DNA of 64,000 nucleotides from contig LUCM01008152.1 in the NCBI GenBank assembly GCA_008360955.1, positions 4,101 to 68,100 on the forward strand, in the 5' to 3' direction. The notes below the pieces were generated by a model, which saw only the letters and a program-made list of their open reading frames with translations, did no database searches and was not told the DNA's origin. This document shows positions 1 through 11,580 of this stretch, piece by piece (position 1 is the first letter of the stretch; the number at the start of each line of letters is the position of its first letter). Source of the DNA: Fasciolopsis buskii. Lineage: Eukaryota > Platyhelminthes > Trematoda > Plagiorchiida > Fasciolidae. Position numbers and translations under genes: made by a program.

Positions 1-111
1 ATGATAAGAGCAGGGGTGGAAGTAAATGAAGTCGCCTGAAAAGAGTAAACTATTTTAACGTCCTCAAGAAAGAAGAATGGTGTGTCGTGGCGAAAAACTT
101 AAAAGATATCA

Positions 112-402
112 TTAATGTATAGCAGGAGTAGAAGAGTACAAAAGATGCTCTCCTGAATTACCCACTGTTAATAGCACAGGGCTGAGAAAGCAAGCGTTAA
201 TATTGGCTACCTGAAAGCGATGGGAAACGTAGGATGATAGCCAAGATAACAGTGAATTTCTTATTCCGTAAGTTCTAATTAAAGCCAGAAATCGGGGATG
301 GGAAACGCGGTCAAAAGCTTTTGACATGTCTAAAAAAATTATGAGCATGGACCGGTGGGAATCAGCATTTGGGTGATCAAGTTTAATTAGTCGAACTGAC
401 AT
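112..402 (-). mobile_element. Reverse transcriptase fragment, CR1/Jockey-like
   Basis: A 96-codon open frame carries MLIIFLDMSKAFDRVSHPRF, the RT motif A region with its catalytic aspartate, then IRTYGIRNSLLSWLSSYVSH and a spacer ending LTVGNSG, the decayed equivalent of the SGVPQGS box. The FLDxSKAFDxVxH form with YGI and W-SY differs from the FLDLK...VDR form of the RTE-like elements at 4.2-6.7 and 41.2-41.7 kb, so this comes from a different family. It is a fragment only. No endonuclease or YADD box is visible beside it, and it is not expected to be functional. Confidence 0.8.
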
Positions 403-504
403 GTGAAGCTAGATCGGCTTTTCAGGAAGACATGTTGGGAAGGATTGATAAGGTTGTGAGTATTAGTTGGTAACGGGTGAGATTGTAGTTAGCAGCTGGG
501 GATA

Positions 505-720
505 TTCAACAAGGAATAGTCTGCTGGTCCAGACGGCATACAGTAGGCTGGTATCAAGCCAGCACCAAGTATCGCTGCTATGCCGGAACACAAGCTATTC
601 CATACACTGTTCATTGGGATGAAATATCGAAGAACAGAAGCTCCACAGTGGTTGTGACAGAGCAAGCGTGACTTAAAGTTCAACGGGGACATTTAGGACA
701 GCCATTTTCTCAGGCCTTCT
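505..720 (+). mobile_element. Reverse transcriptase fragment on the opposite strand
   Basis: In one plus-strand frame the sequence reads SAGPDGIQ, a stop, AGIKPAPSIAAMPEHKLFHT, then IGMKYRRTEAPQWL, a stop and QSKRDLKFNGDI. This matches the start of non-LTR RT domains (pattern AGPDGIP...IA..L..LF......P..W). It contains at least three stop codons. It lies within about 100 bp of the minus-strand RT piece at 112-402, so the two come from separate insertions or an inversion. The sequence up to about 2.3 kb is probably further retroelement debris, but I cannot assign it. Confidence 0.6.
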
Positions 721-3700
721 CTAATGGGTTCTAGGCAGTGCACTCTGAAACGAAGTATGACAGAGTAGAGCAATCAGTGTCGTGGTGAGGCCAGCTATGT
801 CTCATGAAGAAAAAGTTTTGTTTCAACGATCTGTTCTGCCTCTGCGCTCCATATGAATAGGGGTTGGCAAGCAGAAACATGAACACTTAATGTCACCAGG
901 AATGTTGCTGCAGCCAATCATTTCCTACTTGTCATTAGATTTGATTTTTAATTTAATTTGACGACCGCGGACAGAGACACCGGTGGCTGGAGAGCTCTGC
1001 TTCCAGGAGAAAGGAAATGAGTTGTCAAGCAAATATTCGCTAGCAGCATTCTCAGGCCTCGACCTAAAGCCATGCTCGCTCCTCCTTGTTACTGGTTTCC
1101 TGCGGTCAGCCTTAGAATCGCCTAAATCCTTCGCTAATTAGACTGAAGTATCAGAATCAGCTGACAAAGCAGACCCGCCTACGATGCGAACGTTCAATTG
1201 GATTGACTGGCAAAATCGGCCTTGATGCTAAGTGTTTTGTTGCCCTGAAACACCGAGGCTTCATAGCAGCTAATGTGGACGCGATTACCTAAGTTATGAA
1301 TCTGCGGATGGCAGCCATGAGTGACTTGAAATGGGCGGATCGGTACGCAGCGGAAACCCAAAATGGTGTAGGCAAACCGTTTGAGTGACACCATTAATGA
1401 CCAGAACTCACTCTTCATCCTAAAGCTGTGGTAAGCCCTCAAGTTGAATACACTGTGGTCCGCTTAAAGAAGGAGAACAATGACGCAATATGGCGTAGCG
1501 TATGTGTTTGGGGGATAAAGTGGGAAGTCTTACGACTGGGTATGCTGTGATTCGGAAGTTTCGCTAGACATGAGGAAGAACCGGGTTTTCACGGCGGATA
1601 AATTTACGACAGCGGACGGAGCGTCCGGTTTCAGACGCAGCGATCGACTTCGGCAACAATCGCAAACAACCGCAAACGCAGCAAGGAAATGAAGTTCGCA
1701 CAAGCCCTACCGAGGCTGGTAGGTTCGCTGGGGTTCTCCATTATAAGGCTGGCTAATTTTCGCAACCAGCTTCTAATGGACTTGGCAGCGATGTTGACCG
1801 TGGTTCATTTGAAATGACGGAGAATCGAACAAAGAAGGAGGTGCGACTCGAATTAATAAAGTAAGCAGCGTTGTGTCAGTGACGTTCAATCCAAACAACG
1901 AACACCGGAGTTCGGCAATGTCTCGCCGTCAGAGTGGAGGAATTATGTATCCACTTATTTTGGCGTGGGTGGCTGGACGGTTTCCGTTCATTAATACTGA
2001 CACGCCTTTGGAGTAGGTTGCTACATTATTCGAGTGCATAATATCACAAAGAATCCTGATTCACGTACGGTAAGAGCCAAGATCTATGCTGTAGAAACTG
2101 AAGCGAGAACGCTGAAATATTTCCGGCATCACCGTATTAGAGCCTTCAGATGTTTCAAACACCCAATGAATACGAAAGATTATTTGTATGCCACTGGGAA
2201 ACGAAAAAATGAGGGCGCTGTGGGTTTCCTTTCCCCTCGAGGATGCGAATAGTTCTCCTATCCTTCCTCACTAAAAGCGGTTAGGGGAGGCTAGTACAAC
2301 CCTGATTAAAACTCGTAATCAGGCAGGGCAGCGGTTAGCGCAAAGCCTTTTTCACATCATCCAAAGACTTCTGGACGCTCGAGTGACCTTTGCTGTCATT
2401 ATTATCCAGCGCAGAGTGAACTGAATTGATTTGTTTAAACGTTCCACGTAATGGGTCGTGCTTCAGTTGTATTGACAGCGCAGTAGTTGAGAATGGCCGG
2501 GGTTCTGTCCCACGCGATACTTATTTTATTGGGAATCGGTAAATGACATGAAATAAACGTCTACATGTTAGCTTCCTCAAAGTCACAGATAACATGGAAT
2601 TTTGACTCTGATCCGGGCTCAATCTTCCACGGTTATATTATTGAAAAGAATCAAGAAATATCCGTCTACCCTCCATTGCATGTTCAGCTCGCACCAGGTG
2701 GGAAGCGTTGTTTCTGAAGACCATGTTTTGTTTTCGTAGTTGTGGCTATTGGTAGTTGGTATACATATTAACAGGTGGCAAGTTTCAGTTCACAACAACG
2801 GTCTATGCTTTAGCTTCCCGAGGTTCCGTCATAAAGACGAAACACTCCGCAACAACTTGTAGACACAGTCGAGTCAAAGCCATCCAGAAACTAAATATCC
2901 ACTTCGGCTATAACCTAAGCGTGTTAATCATCTGGGAATAATTTGTGTTGCAATATCCCTTTAATACTGTTTTTATAGAAACAGTGTATTTCTTAATTAA
3001 CGCTCACTGAATTCCAAAATTGTTTAATGTGAGTCTGAAGTTAGTCCAAAAGGAAACTTTGCAAACATGTTTTGGGGAGTAAAGTTGTATCCACTGGTAT
3101 TAGTGATAAATTCATACATATGAATTTGTATGCAAATAGCGTCCTTATAGGTGTCAATATTGCATGCATTAGTAAAATACTTTGCACACTTATCTATCGA
3201 TATGCAGATAATCAGAACATTTAACTTAATAGACGATTTTGTTTGTCCTACATAATTTTTGGCAGTGACATTTTGCAGTTACTTTATGCTTTTAGGCCTA
3301 TTGTTGTATTTTATTGATCACATTTGTTGTGTGTTGTTGTCTCACAACGCTTTGCGATTTTCTGGGAAACAAAAATGCAGTGAAAAAGTGAATGGAAGTT
3401 GCTATTCTGAAGACGACTTCACTATCATGCACTTAAACGTGTGGATATATACTTACGCATGAACAATTATGCACGTATAAGTGAAGGAGGATATGGTGCT
3501 TGGGTTGCCATGCTTCATTCATTAGAAGATCTATAAAGTATGGATAGTCCGCAAGTAAAGATTTACAACTAACTTACCGTAACCGCATAAACAGATTAGA
3601 CATTAATTTCACAATACGGTTCGTCGTTTTAATTAAATTTTCTCAATGCTAATGTGCATGTTAGTTTTGGTTTCTCAGTTTCTCAAGAGGACTTCTTTCG

Positions 3701-4234
3701 TTCTGTGATTTAAGTCGAATTTGCTTCTTCTTGAACGTTTCCAACCGTTGAAGTTGTGGAGAAATAATTTCATTTCACTGGAATCAACTAGTTTCACGTC
3801 AAGTTAACAGCCTACGCAAGCTCATTCTTAAGACCAAGCTTCAGTTCTTTCAGCCATTCTTTTAATGACTTTAGTCATTAAAGGTGTTTTTAGTTTGCTG
3901 GGAGCAATTCCTCTAAAATTTTGCTCCAAAAATTTAGAAGAAAGATTTTGCTACTCTTTAGATATGGCAGTTTATGTCAATTGTGATTGCTGTTTTACGA
4001 ATGGTCTCCGGACTGTTAAACTTATCATTCTCATCATTGCTCAGCGTTAAATAGTGATGCAGGACTCACTGAACACTGCGTTTTATCCAGAGTTACTTGT
4101 TTATATAAGAAGAAAGACTGTTCAAAGAGAACGGGAAATAAAACTATATAAGTGGAATAACATAAGAATTTTGCCTTAGCCAACACAAAAGCAGTCAAAC
4201 TGATTCCCAATCATTCTGACACGACAGAAAATGA
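721..4234. other. No gene recognised; likely repeat debris at left, AT-rich at right
   Basis: From 0.72 to 2.3 kb the base composition is richer in G and C than the rest, with short open frames (for example minus 1194-1442 and plus 2034-2252) that look like decayed retroelement but match nothing I can name. From 2.3 to 4.2 kb the sequence is AT-rich, with only short frames and no recognisable element. Confidence 0.4.
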
Positions 4235-6720
4235 TATCATGGTGGCCATTGTTTATGGTTCATGCTGTATCATCCAATGTCTTCAGCCAAGTAGCTGACA
4301 GGTCTTTCGGACCTCCAACCACGAAGATGTGAGACATCTTTAATTTAAACTGTTTGATAATCATTTTTTCATTTTATGTTGCCACATCATGTGCTAACCT
4401 TTACATGGCCTCTTCCACTTCCTGAAAGGTGGGGCACGATTTTGCAGACTAGTTTTTGCCAAGCACAACACGTGACCCAAAGAGCGTAGTCTACTAAGCT
4501 TTATGCACTGAGGTATTCTCAGAATCGGCACCTGATACTACATTTCCAAACCTGGTCGTTACTCACCCGATTACTCCATTCCATTCTGGCGATAGTATGT
4601 AGACTTCGGTGATTGAGAGCCTTCAAGCGATGAACATCCCCGACACACATATCCCATGTCTCGCAACCATACAAGAGAAGTGAGCGCACTGCGGCACAGT
4701 GCACACGATATTTCAACTTCCGCAAAATACCAGACCGACGCCACAGGTGCTTCAAACAAGCGTAACTCATTCGAGCCTTTGGTGTATGCGAGTTTCTCTA
4801 TTGCCTTACTGCAATCGTTCGACATGCGGCTGCGAATTTAAGTGAAACGGCCACAGGTTTTGCTTTCTCTCCATCCAGTATCAAGTCTAGGACGGCTTTT
4901 ATTCAGTCATGTAACCGCAGTTTATATTTTGAAGGTCCAAAGCACATGCGGAATTAAGCTATAGACCTTGACAGTCTGTATGTTGCACGTTATGCATGCT
5001 ACACAGATTCTAACGGAAATACAGCGTCATCTGAGTAATCTAGGTTACGAGCAGCTCTTTACTTCCCTGATTAACCTCTAAATCCCGTAGACCTCCAAAA
5101 TCGTCCTCTGTTACCTCATCCATGACAAATTCGAACAAGAATGGATAAATGAGACAACCTTGTTGAACGCCGCTAGCCGATTCGAATCAGCTTGATAGTT
5201 CATCGCACGTCCCTACGGGACTTCACATATGAAACTCAAATGCAAGCAGCAAATTTACGAACTTCACGGGCTTACTAATTCAGTGGAGAGCACTGAATGG
5301 CGCTCCTCGATCCACTAAATTGAGCATGACTTTCAAATCGAGAAAGACTGCAACCGTAAGGTGGCGGTATGTCATGCGTTTTGAGTACTTGGCGCAGAAT
5401 AAATACCTGGTGGATGCAACCTCGATCTGGACAAAATCCGATCTGCTGGTCACGGATGTTACTCCCGCGAACTGATGTCTAACGGCGCAGCACTGCTAAA
5501 ACTAAGACCTTAGTAACTATCGGAATTAAACTAATCCCACGATATTTGCTACAGTGATTCCGTTTGCTCTTCTTGAAAACTGGTATAATCGGTGACTCAC
5601 ACGATGACGGAATATGTTCCTCGTCCCAACTATCACGAATTAAGGAAGCACGTAATTTCACCAAGCTTTTCCATCCGCTTTGAAAAGAGGAAGTTCATCC
5701 GGACTGGCTGCTTTTTCTCTCTTCGGAATTCGGATATTCGACTCTACTTCCACTTCCGTTGGTAGTTCAAGAGACAGCCCCCAATGATTTCCAGCTGTGG
5801 AAGTCAAACTAACTACATTAATGTGCAGCCACCCAAATTGATCCTTGAAGTACTCATTTAAACGGTCCAGCGTTTGCTGTCTATCTTGGATGAACTCACC
5901 ATTTCTATCGCTCACAAATTTTCTGGCCGAAGTTCGCCACCCACCGGTGTCAGGTTTATGCTTAAATAGTCTTTTAATGTCACGTGAAGTGGCTGCTAAT
6001 TCTTTTTCTTTGGCCCCAATAGCCTGTTAGTTTTCCGGATCATTCTTAAGATGAATCTTATTCATACACTTGCATCTTAATAGTTTGCATTTCGGCTCCC
6101 TTAGGCCCGGGGAGCCGTTTAAGATCCAATGTCTCTGAAGAATACTAGATCTAGAAACTTAAGAAAAACACGTTTCCAAATGCATTGCTTGCTAGATTTC
6201 GTCAAAGTGCTCATCTACACTGCTGCTGATGGAGGTTCTTAATTCATCTAATGGTTTCTGTTCATAATTGTTACAAACAGCCGAATTACACGGACTTTCG
6301 ACAGTCAATCGAGTTTGTGGCCTGCATTGATGGTTGTTAAGCTGCAGCAAAGTCGCATTAAAACTAACGCATGGTCCGATTTTTCGTATTTGTTCCAGTA
6401 CAATCTGCAGTTCCGGAAAGAACTATGTCAATGGTAGCTTACTGCAATATGGATGATCTGACTCAGACTACCTAATGAGTTGTCGCACCATGAAACCGTG
6501 TTGGAAACAGGCTTCTCATGCTCTCAGTTTCCCAACTTTTTTCAATAAAATTACATGCTACGACTACAATGTTTGAGTCTTCGCTCTTCTGAATAGGAGT
6601 GACGAGATCTTCACAAAACTCGTCTTTTTACATGTCTGTACTACAGCTTTTTGTGGTGCATGCCGATATGGCAAATAATCTGTTAGTTCCGGACGCCGAC
6701 TAATCTCTGAAGTCTTGCGG
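4235..6720 (-). mobile_element. RTE-like non-LTR retrotransposon, nearly complete, decayed
   Basis: Reading the minus strand from high to low coordinates, the modules appear in the order expected for an RTE-clade ORF, broken by stops and frameshifts. Endonuclease: a NIVVVACNFIEKVG stretch (6530-6600), family pattern DILIVAGDFNAKVG, and the SDHALV motif (about 6363-6377). Entry to RT: DRNGEFIQDRQQTLDRLNEY (about 5840-5910) and KAASPDELPLFKA (about 5670). Then IIPVFKKSKRNHCSKYRGIS (5530-5590), motif A VFLDLKVMLNLVDR (5308-5355), GVQQGC...PFLFEFVMDE (5120-5171) and the active-site box YSDD (5026-5037; usual form YADD). C-terminal region: LLYGCETW (4652-4676), SNRVSNDQVW (near 4560), LGHVL (4460-4480) and a degenerate WLKTLDD tail (near 4270). 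Clade assignment is from these motifs only. It is dead: no frame spans more than about 85 codons. 5' end uncertain. Confidence 0.85.
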
Positions 6721-9700
6721 CACACAAGAGACTGTTAACTGACGCAACAGACATCAATGGAAAGTGAATCCATTATTTGAGCTGAACTTTCCTGTTGGCT
6801 AGTCTGCAAGAGACTGAGTCCATTGAAGAAGCCGAGATTCAGGGGCCATCGAAATCTGAGAAAATATGGGCTGGCAGAGTGAGAACCACGTTGTGTGTAC
6901 CGTTCATGCTATCAGTTGGGTCATTAGGGACAGATAGAATTGCAAAGGAGATTTGATCGGAGACAGAAGAGACAAGTCGAATGGAAGAGAGGAAACTCTG
7001 AGCAGTAGCATACTTATCACTGTTCACTTCGCTCGATGAAAAGAGGAGTGCGGTTCTGATTATCGCGCTCGACGACCGATGCAGTAGGGAATTATTTGCA
7101 GACGTGTAACTCATGGCGGATGGTAGAATGGTGCTTCCAGCATCTCCAACAGCTCAGAAGAAAAGCTATTAAGGCTCCCAACCAAAGCCTTTGGTTCTGA
7201 CAAGAATCTGACTGCAAGTTAGCAGAGCATAGCTGAGCAGAAGCCCATTTACTTTGGTCATCTATACTTTCGCTCGTTTTTTCGCCTGACTTGCCAACTA
7301 AGATCAACCATTTACTGGAAGGATCAGGAGACTACTTCATCAGGAACACAAATGTCAAATAAGGCTGATAAGTGAAAAACATTTTTATGAAAGTTGTATC
7401 ATCTAAGAGTGTTTGCCGAAAATATCACAGCAACAAGAGAGCTGTTAGGAGTGCTCAAAGCACACTGGTCAAATCATTAAAGCCTGCAAAAACTGGACCT
7501 ACTCTACTTGTTTGTTAAGTAAAGTTATCACAGTTGATAAAGATAAAAGGCTAGAATCTGGAAGTCTGTATCCGCTGGTATCCCATAAAAAAATTTTGAT
7601 CGCGCGACTGTTAGCGGCTCAGAATTTCTCATTTTACCTGTAGCTAATTTTGAAAAAAATACATCCTCAGTGGGGCTCAGCGAATTGTGAAACGAAACAT
7701 TTTGCGATAAAAAGGGCAAAGAAAGTGAAGGAAAACTTATTGCAATTTGTAAATTCTTTGATAAGTGAATTATTATAGATACTCCACTGCTTTCTTGGAG
7801 GAGTTTTCTTGACTCCGTTTGCCACAGGTAAAGGAGGTGCTTCACATATGTGGAAGTAAACGTTTGCCGGTAGCTGACGAAGCTTCAGGGAACAAGTTAT
7901 AATTTGTCTACTTTATGGGTATTCATTAAATACTTATTACCTGTTGGGACTATGCAGCCCGTGTATCTAAATAACTTTCGCTTTTTAAAAGTGACGGTTT
8001 GTTACATTACACGAAACCAACTCAGTAGCAGACATAGAATTTCTAACGTCTTTTCACTGTTCACAAATATGGTAAGTATGGTAAAATAGCTTCTTGATCC
8101 GAATTAGTAAATTGTGCAGCCACGCAGATTGACTTTTGTAGTGAACAAAATAATCTTCCCTTGCTTCATTTCAGTGAAAAAAATATCAACAGGTTTCAAG
8201 TGGAATTGAATTGTGGATTTCAGCTTTTCTAAGGTTTTTCGTTCACAATGAACAGTGAGCACAGACTTTTCATCACCATACAAAGTCTTACATTTTTTAA
8301 TAAGAGGTAAAATGCTAACCGCTCTGCCTTATATTAACTATTTTTTCTGTACAGTAAATTTTAAGACACCCCATGCAACTTGCCCTTCCGGAATGAGATC
8401 ACTCGTCCAGACATTTTATTCTAACCGCCGTCATTTTTATCTCCTCTATATTATGATGCCTTCTGCAAGGCCTCTTTCGTGGTGCAAAACCTCAGTGTTA
8501 ATTGGCAAAAACCGCCTGCATGAATTATATTCACGCGAACGCAGAACTCCAGTTGAACATCAGAAACACTGTAATGTGCCTGCGAACTGTCTAGTTAACA
8601 ACGCCAAAACTGTGCACTAAGAGGATAACAGTTCGACTGTCCATGGAGACCTGAAACGAAATAAATGAGACCTAAAGTCTCTTGAAACATCCACGCCGAC
8701 ATTCACTGGCTCTTTAGACATTTCTATTGCAGGGTGGACACAAAGCATTGAACTGAATAAGAGCAGTTATCTAATAAGACGTTCTGAATAGCCACCTGTA
8801 AAATCAAGCTAATGCCGTCTTATCGTTTTACATTGGTTTGATGTGAAATTTTATTTCATTGGCATGATAGAAAGGATCGTGTTCATTTTATCGATGACAG
8901 GATATCTGGGTTTTAGCAGTGAACTACCCAATCGAATAGGCGAACTGAATTGCAATAGCTGACATGCTAACTAAGTGATCAGTGTAAAACCTGAAGGCAC
9001 CTATTCAGGATGCGATTCAGTTGGCGGCTTTAAATTTTACTGTGTTGGGCCAACTTTTAAACATGAATTTTGGCATGCCCATCAAAAATAGAGGTGAAAA
9101 AAACAGTCAAAGTCAAACCTTTTTAAAACGCCGACATTGGGGAGGAAAAGGAAAAAAATAAATACTTAATACAGGTAGTGCATTAAGTCGGCTGAGAAGC
9201 GATTACGATTTGCCAGGATGCGCATTACATAACCGGTAGTGAGGTTCCCATTAATATTGATTCTAAATTATATGGAATAGATAATGTGAAAACATAGAGA
9301 AGACATTTTAAATAATGGTTTGATGAGTAAGTCAAGGCTAAAGGTATCTCATGAGAAAACTCACACATGGACGAGTTTGGTTCATGCAGCTTAATGACCA
9401 GTTTGTTCAGATAAGCAAACGGCAAGTGGTTCACTGTTTTAAAGTCTTTCTTGAGTAAACCTGCCAAAATAGCAGAAGGACAATAGTGAAAGTCCTATGA
9501 ATTGAGCTGGTATACGAAGCGGTCGACATTGCTGCATTCGCCTCTTATTGTTCAAGTTTTCTAACTTCAAGCAATAGCCGCCGCTGAACATTCACACAGT
9601 TAGAAACATGATGAGATTGCCTCGTCACTTCATTTGTAAATATCCCTAGATATTTTGCGAAATCGCCTCTTGAACTTATGTTTGAGCTGATAAAGGACGC

Positions 9701-11344
9701 TGCAGATGACAAGACAGACTGGATGATATAAAAAAAGACATTCGGAACGTTTAGTTGGGTTAAAATTTAAACCGGTTTGTGCCAAAATGTGGGAAACTAC
9801 AAAGTTCAGGTACGGCTTGACAGAAAATAAAATTATCAGCGCGCCCAAATAATTAACAAAACTATTGGTGTGCGTGAGGAACAGATATGAGGAGAGACAG
9901 GCACCCCGAAACATACCTGAAGTTCAACCAGCAATTTTGATGTTTTGGTTTCCAAAGGACTGCAGTATTCGAATTGGGAGAGACAGTGAAGCATATTATA
10001 ATACAAATAAATAGTCTAAGAAGACAAAACATGCCGATTTTATCGGTGCATCTAAGGACTTACAAATGTAAAGAAGAAATGAGGCGGCAGCATTCAGAAA
10101 GAATCTGTTTGATTTATAAACAAATCGAAACTAATCGTCAGGGGGATTTGTTGAGTGTAGGCACTTAACCAAAGCACGCTATTTTAATTTGCCGTCGAAT
10201 GACGTTAAAATATTTGGGTGAAACCGTTTGGATTATGTAGTGAAATTACCGGATTTTAGGGGGAGAAAAACAGTGAGAAGTCTCCATCAACTCACTGCTG
10301 AGTTGATTAAAAAAGTGGTTATATTAGCCAGAACTAAAGCACCGTATTGACCGGATCTAATCCCGTGGCAATGCTAGTGGTGCGAAGAAACTTAAAATCT
10401 TCTGCTTCCGAAAAAGAGTTAATGGCATGTCATCATCTTGTGGAGATGTAGCTGTGGTATGGAAAAACAGAATCAATGAAGCGGTAATAAATACTGTGAT
10501 TCGCACCAACCGTCATAGATTTCTATATCTTGCTGAGCGACGGTAGAAAGCCTTGCCTTTGAAAGTTGCGTTTGCTTCTGGCCAGGATTGGTTAATGAGT
10601 TTTCTGACAGTGCGTTTGACTTGGGCTTTATCAGCGCGGGGATTCAGCAGACTCGGGAACTATCGCGGAATTTTTAAGTGTTCTTTTCATATCTCCGTGA
10701 TTTTCAGTAGCTAGGTACAGATACAGCCATTTAACTTAAAAGGGTTTCATGGAGCAGCAAGTATCACATACCACACCGGCAGTCACCAAAAAATGTCAGG
10801 GAATATCACTTAGCACTTGTTTAGAACAAGAGAAGGAAGATGCATATGAAATTGGTTTTTGAAGAAGAATAAATTGATAGTTAAAAGCTAAGGACGTCAA
10901 CTTGGATTTGATTCGTTTGTTTAAATGAATAGGGGGCAGGTGGAAACCGTATCATGGCCTTAGCAGAAGTAGGTACTGATCATCTTCAGGGTCTGTAATT
11001 TCGAACAGTTGGTGATAATTCTACCTAGGAATTAGTTTTTCTATTGTTAAAAGACAGATATCCGTCACGTCAAACACGGTAATTTGTATGGCTGAGTCTT
11101 GATCTAAACCACGGACAGTGATATGTGGGACAACGAATGCTAAATATAATCAGAATAATTCAAGGCATATTTTTACATGTAAAAGCGGCTATACATAGGT
11201 TCACCATGATTTTAGTGCTACGACGAGAGAATCTAAGATGATGAGTTACCAGACGATCAATAACTTTCAGAAAGCATGCACAAATAATTTCAAATTTTCA
11301 TGAAATAATTTACCATGTGATATCACAACTGAACTGACCATTAA
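6721..11344. other. No gene recognised
   Basis: The first few hundred bases (6.7-7.3 kb) could still be the 5' part of the RTE-like element, since open frames continue on the minus strand (6839-7114 and 7092-7307), but I see no endonuclease motif there. Beyond that the longest frame is 121 codons (8255-8620, plus) with no recognisable domain. The missing upstream calsyntenin exons were looked for here by splice phase and family motif and not found. Confidence 0.4.
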
Positions 11345-11580
11345 GAAACCATGGAAGCACTGTGCAGCTGTTTCATCCTTGTTAGTAATCATCAGCAGTG
11401 CATATCCACCGAGCCCGAACTAGGACGCGAACGCGGGACGAACGATTCTGAGTCGAACGCCTTAGCCATTACGCTACCGGGCAGGCTCTGAACGGTTTGT
11501 TGAACTTCACCACATGATGTTGCACCTATCCGATGATTCCTAACAAGGATGAAACAACTGTACAGTGCTTCCATGGTTTC
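11345..11580. mobile_element. Snap-back element: 49-bp inverted repeats around a tRNA-like core
   Basis: The left arm 11345-11393 (starts GAAACCATGGAAGCACTG) and the right arm 11532-11580 are reverse complements at 46 of 49 positions, and two of the three differences are transitions. The loop is 138 bases and contains, on the minus strand, the tRNA-like sequence described separately. The structure resembles a non-autonomous foldback or MITE-type element that has captured, or is built on, a tRNA-derived sequence. No target-site duplication is obvious at the arm ends. Confidence 0.75.
11413..11482 (-). ncRNA. tRNA-like sequence (decayed, SINE head or tRNA pseudogene)
   Basis: On the minus strand the 70-base stretch starts GCCCGG and ends TTCGGGC, giving five Watson-Crick pairs and one G-U in the acceptor stem. 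It carries an A box TAGCGTAATGG (11466-11476) and a weak B box GCGTTCGCGTCC (11423-11434). The anticodon loop would be CTCAGAA (anticodon CAG, leucine-like), but the anticodon stem keeps only three pairs and the T stem has two mismatches. Leucine tRNAs also normally have a long variable arm, which is absent. A functional tRNA is therefore unlikely; a tRNA-derived repeat is the better reading. Confidence 0.6.

Noticed and set aside
8072..8080. Strong splice donor GTAAGTATG considered as end of the missing upstream calsyntenin exon
   Set aside because: In the required phase 1 the frame is blocked by a stop nine codons upstream and shows no cadherin pattern.
8255..8620. 121-codon plus-strand open frame
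   Set aside because: No domain, no supporting splice sites, and low similarity to anything known; lengths like this arise by chance in 64 kb.
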